A stretch of DNA of 64,000 nt from an uncultured bacterium (GTDB lineage: Bacteria; Patescibacteriota; Saccharimonadia; Saccharimonadales; Saccharimonadaceae), in assembly GCA_938017895.1 (NCBI GenBank), contig CALIJI010000007.1, forward strand, positions 1 to 64,000, in the 5' to 3' direction. Made by a program: the position numbers and the translations under genes. Shown one piece after another: positions 54,348 through 61,164 of the stretch. Within the stretch, counting starts at the first letter, position 1. Each line of letters begins with the position of its first letter. Below the pieces are notes generated by a model. The model did not search any database, was not told the origin of the DNA, and saw only the letters and a program-made list of their open reading frames with translations.

Positions 54348-54445
54348 TCCAAAAATAAAATGGGCACACTAAAAATCTTTTCGACTGATAGTGTTACCCA
54401 TTATTCCCTTGGGTATATTATAGCATAAGTTTTAAAAAGGAACAA
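54348..54445 (-). promoter_or_regulatory. Promoter-hairpin element, unit 7
   Basis: Minus-strand TTGTTC (54440-54445), 17-base spacer, TATAAT (54417-54422), then hairpin arms AATGGG+ACACTA and TAGTGT+CCCATT (54359-54402) and TTTTATTTTTGG. The hairpin sequence differs from units 1-5 but the layout and T-run wording are the same. A transcript from here would run through the nested stem structure. Confidence 0.6.
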
Positions 54446-54540
54446 AAAATAAATAAGTTAAAAGATTAAATTAAAACTTTTATTATATATAAAATATAGT
54501 CATTATATACATATATTATCTATATATTTACTATAAAGCA

Positions 54541-54645
54541 AAAAATAACACCCAAGGGGTGCTATTTCAGAAAGGCAAAAGCCTAAAACCATGTTTCCAT
54601 GCTCGAGCTTTGCGCCAGAAAGTCTATAAAACTGACACTCGAACT
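54541..54645 (-). ncRNA. Candidate small structured RNA
   Basis: Minus-strand TATAAT at 54652-54657 is followed by about 105 bases with no reading frame and several short hairpins (CATG-GAAA-CATG, GGC-TTTT-GCC, a GCTCGAGC palindrome), ending in a terminator CACCC/GGGTG plus a T run (54545-54562). A promoter-to-terminator unit with only short stems between suggests a small RNA. The -35 box is weak. Confidence 0.45.
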
Positions 54646-54683
54646 CTTTTATTATATCAAATTTTGCAAAAGAAATAAAGCTT

Positions 54684-54838
54684 TATTTTTCATCAACCAG
54701 CGAAAACACATAAACCACCAGAATAATCGCTAAAAAATTCAAAATGCGAAATGCTAAAGTATTGGATAAAACCAATAACGCTAAATTTAATAGAAAACAA
54801 ATTACTAAAAAGTTCTTTCTAAAATTATTATTACTCAT
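54684..54838 (-). CDS. Small two-helix membrane protein (probable)
   Basis: ATG at 54838 with AAAGGAG at good spacing, then about 50 codons with two hydrophobic stretches (FLVICFLLNL and FLAIILVVYVF) to a TAA at 54684. My frame reading across about 54780 is uncertain by one base: if the base count there is as I read it, the frame would break and only about 27 codons remain. Too short for a family call. Confidence 0.35.
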
Positions 54839-54851
54839 TATATTTACTCCT

Positions 54852-55586
54852 TTACCAATTAAATTTACCGTCTGCCATCACGAAGTAGTAACATATACCA
54901 GATATGGATATAACTATAACTAAGAATACTAGCCACGAGATTATTTCGGCGGTTAGAGTTCCTTGTCTTATCGATTCCAATAACTCGTCGAGGCTCTTGT
55001 TATGGACTAGAATATTATCATTTAGCCCATTTTCATTAGTTTCAGCATAGAAAGATCCAAAAAGTTCTTTATCTATAACCCTAAAAACATATCTCTTTTT
55101 TCGTTCCCAGAACCCGACTGGGATTTCTTTCTTTTCAGCTTCATGTTCGAAGGCTGAAAAATTAAACTTAGATGAATTATAATCTCGATCTCGAAATATG
55201 ACAGTGCTAGAATTTTTAGTTTTTCTTGACACTTCATCCCACGAATAATATGTGTGAATTCGGCATTTACCTTTGCTGTCGCAAGTAGTATATGTATGAG
55301 GGCGATATTCTTCAAGAATCCTAATAATTTTCATATATTCACCGTCAAAATTTTCAAATTTAACAGGATCTTTGGTTCTAAATTCACCAGATGAGATAAT
55401 CCTACCTTGTTTAGAATCTACCGCATAATTGAATTTATTATTATCTTCAACTCGAACCGCGGTGTTATATTTCTGTATTTCAAAGTTAGCATGATCAATG
55501 AATATATTTCTTAGGATGAAGCAGCCAAAGATAGCGACTGCTCCAATAAATATTCCAAGTGATATGCGATGTCTATCGCTTATCAT
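54852..55586 (-). CDS. Two-pass membrane protein, partner of LemA
   Basis: 244 aa. Membrane helices near both ends (GIFIGAVAIFGCFILRNIFI at about 10-30; SWLVFLVIVISISGICYYFV at about 215-238), with an external domain between containing two Cys (TTCDSKGKCRIHT). This layout, with TM ends and a surface loop, resembles TPM/DUF-type partners of LemA. Its start lies inside the LemA gene (14-base overlap), so they are coupled. Confidence 0.6.
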   Translation of the reverse strand: MISDRHRISLGIFIGAVAIFGCFILRNIFIDHANFEIQKYNTAVRVEDNNKFNYAVDSKQGRIISSGEFRTKDPVKFENFDGEYMKIIRILEEYRPHTYTTCDSKGKCRIHTYYSWDEVSRKTKNSSTVIFRDRDYNSSKFNFSAFEHEAEKKEIPVGFWERKKRYVFRVIDKELFGSFYAETNENGLNDNILVHNKSLDELLESIRQGTLTAEIISWLVFLVIVISISGICYYFVMADGKFNW

Positions 55587-56142
55587 CGAAGAGATTCCTT
55601 GCTTTTGAATTATCTACTTTATAATCAAGATACTCAAACTTCTGTGGTTCATACCCAGAGATGCCGAGCCATAAATTAGCAGGGAAAGAACGAATATTTT
55701 TGTTATATTCCTTGATCTCGTTGTTGTATTGCTCTCGATAACTCGCCAAGCGATTCTCAGTGATACTGAACTCAAGTTGAGCGGTCTTGTAGTTTTCTTG
55801 CGATTTTAATTGAGGGTAATTCTCTACGACCGACTGAATCGTTAGTTGAGCATTTTCGATTTTACCACTATTAGCTTGAGCTCGTGCCTCAGTGATTTTA
55901 GCTAGGGTGCTTTCTTCGAATTTATTATAGCTTTTTACAGCATCTACTATGTTGTTAAACAAATCAACTCGACGTTGTTCTTCCTTTGAAATATTGGAAA
56001 GGGAAGTTTTAACCGATTCTTCGAGCGAAATTGCACGATTTCGATATGATGATGCTATACCAATAAATATAAGTATTATTGCTAGAATTACACCGATAAT
56101 TGCACTGGTATTTAGTAGTGATGTTTTAGTTTTGTTATTCAT
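55573..56142 (-). CDS. LemA family protein
   Basis: 189 aa. N-terminal membrane anchor (residues 10-32), then a helical LemA domain: RRVDLFNNIVDAVKSYNKFEESTL (abridged in the protein at about 55-80), ARAQANS, and a conserved ENRLASYREQYNNEIKEYN helix, ending with the FPANLWLGISGYEPQKFEY loop. LemA proteins are membrane-surface proteins of unclear function, common in bacteria but unusual in phage genomes. First of a coupled pair with the gene at 54852. Confidence 0.85.
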   Translation of the reverse strand: MNNKTKTSLLNTSAIIGVILAIILIFIGIASSYRNRAISLEESVKTSLSNISKEEQRRVDLFNNIVDAVKSYNKFEESTLAKITEARAQANSGKIENAQLTIQSVVENYPQLKSQENYKTAQLEFSITENRLASYREQYNNEIKEYNKNIRSFPANLWLGISGYEPQKFEYLDYKVDNSKARNLFDDKR

Positions 56143-56153
56143 TATTTTTCTCC

Positions 56154-56594
56154 TTATCTATTTATAAAAAACTTTAAGTTATCTCTCATTTCGTGCATCT
56201 CTTTGTCCAGCTCTTTATACTTATCGAACATTTCTTTGAATTTATCAGATGATAACTTTTTAGTAAGGTTCTCTTTGGATAGATTGCTATTGAGACGAAT
56301 AGATGTCATAAAAGAGTGAACACCTTGTCTTATATACAATTCATATCCATAAAATTTGCTATCGAAAGAATCAGCTCTCCACTTTCCGTCTTTGAATGCC
56401 AGATGATTTTGGTTAACTAAAACTGTCTCATTAAAACCCTCTAAATCAAGGGTCATTTTCTGATGAAAATACAATATTCCATTTTGCACTAACATATCAT
56501 CTTCATTAAGAACAAGTGGCAATCCAATTCGTTCGACTTCTTTTTGACATAATTCTTCTATGAGTTTAATCGTATCTTTGTCAATATTTTCCAT
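56154..56594 (-). CDS. Hypothetical soluble protein of the LemA group
   Basis: 146 aa, ATG start after GGAGTAGAT. Alpha/beta with a C-terminal charged helix (DKYKELDKEMHEMRDNLKF). No membrane segment and no recognised domain. It ends 11 bases before the LemA gene, so it is probably the first gene of that three-gene group. Confidence 0.55.
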   Translation of the reverse strand: MENIDKDTIKLIEELCQKEVERIGLPLVLNEDDMLVQNGILYFHQKMTLDLEGFNETVLVNQNHLAFKDGKWRADSFDSKFYGYELYIRQGVHSFMTSIRLNSNLSKENLTKKLSSDKFKEMFDKYKELDKEMHEMRDNLKFFINR

Positions 56595-56629
56595 ATCTAC
56601 TCCTTATTTCTTTATAACTTAGTTCTTTT

Positions 56630-56887
56630 TTATTCTCCTAATATATCTAAATTCAATAAATCCTTATGTTCTAATACTAAGTCTTGTGAGTTCTCACAAA
56701 GAATATTTACTCTTCCTGCTATTTTTGTAAGCTCTGCAAATCGGATTTTCTTCTCTTCTTCTGTTTTAGGTGGATTTTTTAAAATTTGCCAATATGTGCG
56801 ATTTTCTTTCACGATTTCTAAAGTTAGCTCTGAAAGGATTGCTACTATTTCTAAAAGTTCTTTGTTAGTTGGTTCTTGCTTGTTCAT
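56630..56887 (-). CDS. Hypothetical small helical phage protein
   Basis: 85 aa, helical and Glu/Lys rich (NKELLEIVAILSELTLEIVKE, abridged). Its start overlaps the stop of the preceding gene (ATGA), in a run of tightly packed small genes. No family. Confidence 0.5.
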   Translation of the reverse strand: MNKQEPTNKELLEIVAILSELTLEIVKENRTYWQILKNPPKTEEEKKIRFAELTKIAGRVNILCENSQDLVLEHKDLLNLDILGE

Positions 56888-57156
56888 CTTTTTTTCTCCT
56901 TAATTTTAGGTGGCTCTGGAAAGCTCATCCAGTAAATAACTTCTTCATCTGTATATTCAAAAGCCATACCATCATCATACTCATTATAAATATCTGTATA
57001 TACTCCTTTACACTGAGGAATCCAAACAAGAACTTCTTCACCTATGTCTGGGTCATAACCATCCCACATAAATTCGATTTTGCTGTCTTTATAATATTCT
57101 TTTTCCTCATCATCAAGAGGTCTTTTAGTAAGCTTATTCCATTCTGCGTTTTTCAT
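56884..57156 (-). CDS. Hypothetical acidic small phage protein
   Basis: 90 aa, rich in Asp, Glu, Tyr and Trp (EEVLVWIPQCKGVYTDIYNE; VIYWMSFPEPP). The wording resembles DUF551-like small phage proteins, but this is only a resemblance. ATG after GGAGAAAC. Confidence 0.5.
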   Translation of the reverse strand: MKNAEWNKLTKRPLDDEEKEYYKDSKIEFMWDGYDPDIGEEVLVWIPQCKGVYTDIYNEYDDGMAFEYTDEEVIYWMSFPEPPKIKEKKR

Positions 57157-57167
57157 ATTGTTTCTCC

Positions 57168-57356
57168 TTACATATCTTTATGCATTTTGCCAATCGATAC
57201 TTGATATTTTCCTAAATAGATATGCAGATATAGTTCAGATGATGTATGGTGAAATTTTGCATAAGCTATGTTAAGTCCAAACGCCCATCTTCCATAGCCA
57301 ATTTTATCTATTTGGATGTCTAATCCAGATTTTCCATCATTCTTATATTCGTCCAT
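57168..57356 (-). CDS. Hypothetical small phage protein
   Basis: 62 aa, beta-rich with many Tyr, Gly and His (IGYGRWAFGLNIAYAKFHHT). No ribosome site as strong as its neighbours (GGAAGTGAA). No membrane segment. Function unknown. Confidence 0.4.
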   Translation of the reverse strand: MDEYKNDGKSGLDIQIDKIGYGRWAFGLNIAYAKFHHTSSELYLHIYLGKYQVSIGKMHKDM

Positions 57357-57364
57357 TTCACTTC

Positions 57365-57592
57365 CTACTCTTTAACTACTTTCTTAATATTAAAATCGCT
57401 TCTGTGTTTTTCTATATCGTAGAAGTTTATATATACTCCGGTTTCTTTGTTTATAAATCTTTGTATATATTCTTTGTCTTCGGCTGTGTAAAATTCGTAA
57501 TTTATTTCTACTTTATCTCCGTCAAATATTGGTTCGCCGTTGTCATCGAGTATTCCCGTAAATTCTCTATCGTCTTTATCTGTATTTCTCAT
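57365..57592 (-). CDS. YopX-like small phage protein
   Basis: 75 aa. Contains FTGILDDNGEPIFDGDKVEI, the start of the YopX family pattern (a Gly-x-x-Asp-x-x-Gly-x-x-Ile-x-x-Gly-Asp rule), but lacks the full length of that family. Function unknown. AGGAGAATA-type ribosome site. Confidence 0.5.
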   Translation of the reverse strand: MRNTDKDDREFTGILDDNGEPIFDGDKVEINYEFYTAEDKEYIQRFINKETGVYINFYDIEKHRSDFNIKKVVKE

Positions 57593-57595
57593 AAT

Positions 57596-57805
57596 TTATT
57601 CTCCTTTTTTACAGTAATAATCTTGCGAACCGTTAATTGTGGCTTCTAGTTTGGCTTTAGTGTTTTTCAGTTCAAGTTCTGAACCGATAAATAGTCCAGT
57701 CATACCGAAAAACAGTATGAGAGTGGCAATGGCAATTGCTCGCCAAACCGACATTTTGAATTTCAAATCTCGCATAATTAGTTGAATAATATCAGGCTGT
57801 CGCAT
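57596..57805 (-). CDS. Hypothetical single-pass membrane protein
   Basis: 69 aa with one membrane helix at about residues 18-40 (WRAIAIATLILFFGMTGLFI) followed by a Lys/Glu-rich helix. Overlaps the start of the KGG-repeat gene frame by 14 bases. Function unknown. Confidence 0.45.
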   Translation of the reverse strand: MRQPDIIQLIMRDLKFKMSVWRAIAIATLILFFGMTGLFIGSELELKNTKAKLEATINGSQDYYCKKGE

Positions 57806-58007
57806 AATTATCCTTCCTTACTATTCCACGTTTACTGATTTTGCCACCCTTTTGCCCCGCGATTCTAGCTCTCTCTGGATTATTGTAAAATCCACCAGTT
57901 CTACCGTTTCGGCCACCTTTCTTGCCGATTCGGGAATAAAAATCTTTACCATGTTTTGCTTTATTAGTTGCGGCAGCCTTCACTCCGCCAGCTTTTGTTC
58001 CTGCCAT
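57792..58007 (-). CDS. KGG-repeat small basic protein (Con-10/GsiB-like)
   Basis: 71 aa, Gly/Lys/Arg rich, with KGG-type repeats (YSRIGKKGGRNGRTGGFYNN; RIAGQKGGKISKRG). This composition is that of general-stress KGG proteins and of some phage-encoded DNA or RNA binders. Lies just downstream of the tRNA. ATG with GGAAGATATG. Confidence 0.65.
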   Translation of the reverse strand: MAGTKAGGVKAAATNKAKHGKDFYSRIGKKGGRNGRTGGFYNNPERARIAGQKGGKISKRGIVRKDNYATA

Positions 58008-58047
58008 ATCTTCCTTTCATTTTTGAAATCATTTTTCTAAATATTAA

Positions 58048-58148
58048 TGGTGCTCGGCGCAGGATTCGAACCCGCATCGTAGGACATTGAGAAGAGCCCT
58101 ACCTCGACAGTTAGAAGCTGCCTGCCTAATCCATTCAGCCAGCCGAGC
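58048..58148 (-). tRNA. tRNA-Arg(UCU) with a very long variable arm
   Basis: 101 nt. Acceptor GCTCGGC/GCCGAGC, anticodon stem GGCAG/CTGTC with loop CTTCTAA (anticodon UCU), T stem GCGGG/CCTGC with TTCGAAT, discriminator A and encoded CCA all fit. Between anticodon and T stems lie 30 bases instead of about 5, able to form a 7-bp stem GTAGGGC/GTCCTAC. Arginine tRNAs normally lack a long arm. D-arm has a 3-bp stem. It would read AGA codons. Confidence 0.8.
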
Positions 58149-58154
58149 ATGTGC

Positions 58155-58284
58155 ATGATTGGACTTTAATATGAGTTAAATTTCTATATAACGCTTTCAT
58201 AGAGCAGGGATTATCTCAACTGATATCTTCTGCTTATGGGTAGATTTATCGATAACTTCGATTTTCATATTAAAGTCCAATCAT
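58155..58284. repeat. 20-bp perfect inverted repeat beside the tRNA
   Basis: ATGATTGGACTTTAATATGA at 58155-58174 is the exact reverse complement of 58265-58284, with a 90-base centre. In a minus-strand transcript it forms a long stem ending 6 bases before the 5' end of the tRNA. The right arm also encodes the end of the 35-aa peptide. A 23-codon frame (58197-58268) fills the centre. Confidence 0.85.
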
Positions 58285-58377
58285 CCACATTATCATTCGA
58301 GCTAGTCCAATTATTATCGCCAAACAAATCAATAGCCCGATAATTGTTCCAACAGTTTCTGTTAAATCTTTTTTCAT
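58270..58377 (-). CDS. 35-aa single-helix membrane peptide
   Basis: ATG at 58377 after a strong AAGGAGGAG site. After a short charged start (MKKDLTETV) it is one membrane helix (IIGLLICLAIIIGLARMIMW). Length and layout resemble small phage membrane peptides. It ends inside one arm of the 20-bp inverted repeat. Confidence 0.6.
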   Translation of the reverse strand: MKKDLTETVGTIIGLLICLAIIIGLARMIMWMIGL

Positions 58378-58386
58378 ATCTCCTCC

Positions 58387-58530
58387 TTATTTATTGATAA
58401 ATACCTCAACCTGTTTAGCACCATTTTTGAGTAGCCAATTGCGAGCTTGAGTGGCATCATTTAGAGTTTTATAGTTCTTAGAGTGTTCGACACCTTTTTT
58501 ATCTTTCCATTTAACTGTAAAATCATTCAT
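58387..58530 (-). CDS. 47-aa hypothetical protein
   Basis: ATG at 58530, stop TAA at 58387. Basic and soluble (VKWKDKKGVEHSKNYKTL; NWLLKNGAKQVEV), alternating strand-helix pattern. Its start overlaps the end of the 20-aa basic frame by 3 codons. Function unknown. Confidence 0.55.
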   Translation of the reverse strand: MNDFTVKWKDKKGVEHSKNYKTLNDATQARNWLLKNGAKQVEVFINK

Positions 58531-58585
58531 TGACTAGGTTCTTTCGTTTTCTTCGTTGTTTCTTACGTAATGCTTTCTTACTCAT
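58523..58585 (-). CDS. 20-aa Lys/Arg-rich peptide
   Basis: ATG at 58585 overlaps the stop of the VRR-NUC gene (TGATG), and its own end overlaps the next gene. Eleven or more of its 20 residues are Lys or Arg (KKALRKKQRRKRKN). Its place in a chain of coupled genes supports translation, but so short a frame could also be only a coupling device. Confidence 0.4.
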   Translation of the reverse strand: MSKKALRKKQRRKRKNLVNE

Positions 58586-58998
58586 CAGAATTCAACTTTC
58601 TTTGGTTTTGGTTCGCCGAGATAATCTGTAATTTGCGTAATCGCGTCTTCATAACTAATTGCGAACTCTGCGTAATAGTCTTTTTCTCGCAAATCGGTCA
58701 ACATTTCGGCTTGTTCCTCAACATGTTTATTCTTCCGAAGTGTGCCATCTAATTTGTAGATTGTTTTGGATTTAAACTCGATATACATTCCGTGATGTAT
58801 TTTATTTGCAAATTCACGAGGTTCGGCGATGAAAAAATCTGGATAAGCGCGCGAACTTTGGAATTTCTTGTGTTTGGCGGCTTGACCGGGTGTCATCTTC
58901 ATACCACTTGAGAAATCTGTTCGAAAAATGACATCTGGGTAGTTTTTGCGCAGATAATCGCAGACTCTTAGATGTATTTCTTCTTCTTTCTTGATCAT
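58585..58998 (-). CDS. VRR-NUC domain nuclease
   Basis: 137 aa from ATG 58998, which fits AAGGGGTG better than the upstream GTG. Restriction-enzyme-like fold: an early Glu helix (KKEEEIHLRVCDYLRK), the catalytic AYPDFFIAEP (Pro-Asp) and YIEFKSKTI (Glu-x-Lys). VRR-NUC proteins are phage and PD-(D/E)XK nucleases, often with Holliday junction or flap activity. Lies in the recombination operon. Confidence 0.8.
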   Translation of the reverse strand: MIKKEEEIHLRVCDYLRKNYPDVIFRTDFSSGMKMTPGQAAKHKKFQSSRAYPDFFIAEPREFANKIHHGMYIEFKSKTIYKLDGTLRKNKHVEEQAEMLTDLREKDYYAEFAISYEDAITQITDYLGEPKPKKVEF

Positions 58999-59007
58999 CT
59001 TCACCCC

Positions 59008-59586
59008 TTAAAATGGAATATCACTTAAATCAACTGGCTCATCATAGTTATCCTCTACATAATGAGTTGTTCCATTTTCGTCTGCCTCAACTGCTTTAAC
59101 TTGAGACTTAGTTTCAGCTTGAGCTTTTGGAGTGTCCGACTTTGGCTCATAGCCGTAAATTCGGCGATTAATCGATTTTTTAATTTCGCCATTTTTCTCG
59201 TAAGTTCGGTCTTCATCTTCGCTAACTTTAAACCAGGCAGTGCAGCCAACTATTTTTTCGAGAAGTGCTGCAAAGTCTGCCAAGTTTTTAATCTGCTGAA
59301 TTTTCTCACGAATCTTTTGTTTGATATTTTCATCTTCTTGGTTGTGAACTAAGATTCTGCGCACGGTGTCAATTGAGATTCGTCGAGTATCTGGAGTGTG
59401 CAACCAAAGTCGGGCGCGGTCTTCGGCTGAATCGTTTTCAACAAAGATTTCAGCGTAAGGTTTATTGTCGTGCTTATCAATCTTGGTCTTAGCGATTTTT
59501 ACTTCATGCACACCAAATTCGAAATAACCGCTTTCTTTAGTTTCTTCTGGTGTAATTGTGATATTTTTAAGTTCTTCTTGAGTCAT
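59008..59586 (-). CDS. SSB-like single-stranded DNA-binding protein
   Basis: 192 aa with an N-terminal beta-rich domain (residues 15-130) and an acidic disordered tail that ends DLSDIPF. A C-terminal acidic Asp-Ile-Pro-Phe tip is how SSB proteins hold their partners. I do not see a clear OB-fold signature, so the binding domain may belong to a divergent phage SSB family. The neighbours (nuclease, annealing protein) support this role. Confidence 0.65.
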   Translation of the reverse strand: MTQEELKNITITPEETKESGYFEFGVHEVKIAKTKIDKHDNKPYAEIFVENDSAEDRARLWLHTPDTRRISIDTVRRILVHNQEDENIKQKIREKIQQIKNLADFAALLEKIVGCTAWFKVSEDEDRTYEKNGEIKKSINRRIYGYEPKSDTPKAQAETKSQVKAVEADENGTTHYVEDNYDEPVDLSDIPF

Positions 59587-59597
59587 AAAATCCTTTC

Positions 59598-60401
59598 TTA
59601 AAATAATAGTTTTTCTACTTCTTCCTCGACTAACATGAGAGCAGATTGTTCGAAATAAATTGCTCGCTGGATCTCTTTCTCGAAATCTTTGCGGTTAAGT
59701 TCGAAGATTAAGAGTTCGAGCTGTGGGGCAAGAGCGAAAGAGTCTGAATACATTGCAAAGTAGAGTTTTTCGAGTTTCTCGTTCACTGCAAAGTATTGAA
59801 TAATTTGCTGTTTGTATTCACTAGGTGGTTGTTGTTCGTAAAACGCTTGCACCTGCTTCCAGTTGTCTAAACATTTAATTTCAACTGCTTCGGTAATCTC
59901 GCCATTCTCATTCTCAATCTCACCATCCGGTGAACAAATGATATTTTCGTTAATATCAGATTGCCAAACCCGACCTTCGATAATCTCTTTGCCAAGTTTT
60001 TGGGCGACTTTCTCGCGTGCTTCTTCTTCGAGGATTTCACCACGAAGAGCAGCAGAATATTTGCGGCCATTTAAGCGTTCGGCATAATCATTTTCGTTGA
60101 TTGGTTTGGCGATTCGTTCGGCGATAAGCTTATAGATTGCATCACCAAGTTCAACTTCGCATTCTTTCTTTTCAACTTCAGCTTCACCAATTAGTTCTTT
60201 AAGTTCTTGAATTGTTAAGTTTTTTGGTTGACCTTTTTGGTTGAGTGGAATCTCGATTTTTAATTCAGTCGCAAGTTCAAGCCATTCGGCTTTTAGAATC
60301 GTGCGAGGTGTGCCAAATTCTTTAGCTTTACTTCCGGAAATTTTACCTTCACGGAAGTGTAGCCATTCATCTGAGCGTTGTTCAAGGTTTAAGATTTTCA
60401 T
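59598..60401 (-). CDS. YqaJ-like viral recombinase (exonuclease)
   Basis: 267 aa. Starts with the YqaJ/lambda-exo pattern LEQRSDEWLHFREGKISGSKA; active-site residues follow in ENIICSPDGEIENENGEI (Asp) and AVEIKCLDNWKQVQ (Glu-x-Lys, about residue 170). It would chew double-stranded ends so the annealing protein can work. Start overlaps the upstream stop by one base (TAATG). Confidence 0.88.
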   Translation of the reverse strand: MKILNLEQRSDEWLHFREGKISGSKAKEFGTPRTILKAEWLELATELKIEIPLNQKGQPKNLTIQELKELIGEAEVEKKECEVELGDAIYKLIAERIAKPINENDYAERLNGRKYSAALRGEILEEEAREKVAQKLGKEIIEGRVWQSDINENIICSPDGEIENENGEITEAVEIKCLDNWKQVQAFYEQQPPSEYKQQIIQYFAVNEKLEKLYFAMYSDSFALAPQLELLIFELNRKDFEKEIQRAIYFEQSALMLVEEEVEKLLF

Positions 60402-60919
60402 TATTTCAATTGACCTTTCAATTCATCTTTAATTTGGATTAATTCTGCGATCACTTCGTTATTACCTTTGAATTTATTAACTCCTTTGACAAAATTATCT
60501 TGAAGTTCTTTGAGATTTTTTGAAGATTTAAGCTGAGTGATGAGTTCTTTTGATTGATCCACAACTTTTTGCTTTTTAAAATCTTCGAACTCTTCCATTT
60601 CTTCGGACGAGGCAATCTCACCATTGTTTAAATAGCCAAGTAGTGAAAGCGCACGACCAACACTGATTGTTTCGAGTTTTTCAAAGGCTTTTTCGCTCTT
60701 CATTTTACTTGCTGGATAATATGCAGTTCCTGTTGCTTCGGCTGATTTTTTTGATGAATCCTTTACGATTTCTGCATAAAAGATCATTCCGCCATCTGGT
60801 TGAGGTTCTGGGCGAGTGGTGATTTTTGCTCGTGGGTTTTCTTTGCGAAATTCAACAAGTCGTGCCGAAACTTTAGCGTAATCCGAGCCTGAAATTTTAA
60901 CAGTTTCTATCTTTTTCAT
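60401..60919 (-). CDS. Single-strand annealing protein, Erf/Sak-like
   Basis: 172 aa from ATG 60919, which lies after GAAGGAGG; the longer frame starts too early. Has DYAKVSARLVEFRKENPRAKI and the family ending ETISVGRALSLLGYLNNGEIASSEEMEEF. Forms rings on single-stranded DNA and anneals it, working with YqaJ exonuclease as in lambda Red. Coupled to the nuclease gene. Confidence 0.78.
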   Translation of the reverse strand: MKKIETVKISGSDYAKVSARLVEFRKENPRAKITTRPEPQPDGGMIFYAEIVKDSSKKSAEATGTAYYPASKMKSEKAFEKLETISVGRALSLLGYLNNGEIASSEEMEEFEDFKKQKVVDQSKELITQLKSSKNLKELQDNFVKGVNKFKGNNEVIAELIQIKDELKGQLK

Positions 60920-60920
60920 C

Positions 60921-61145
60921 TTAAAATCCTCCTTCGTTATATTCTCGCCAAGCTTCAACACTTGGTGATTCTTCCCAGAAACCGATACTATCTAAATATT
61001 CGTTAAATTCTTCATCAAATGAATCGCCTGTGATTGTGGCGTAGTTTTTGCCGTCGCAATCTACGTCTTCGATATAGGCTTTTTCTTTCAAGACAATTTC
61101 AAAGAATAATTCTTTAATCTGTTGGTTAGTTAATTGGTTATTCAT
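60921..61145 (-). CDS. Hypothetical acidic phage protein
   Basis: 74 aa, acidic (GDSFDEEFNEYLDSIGFWEE). Its stop overlaps the ribosome site of the annealing protein. ATG after AAGGAGAAC. Function unknown. Confidence 0.55.
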   Translation of the reverse strand: MNNQLTNQQIKELFFEIVLKEKAYIEDVDCDGKNYATITGDSFDEEFNEYLDSIGFWEESPSVEAWREYNEGGF

Positions 61146-61164
61146 ATAGTTCTCCTTATGTTGG

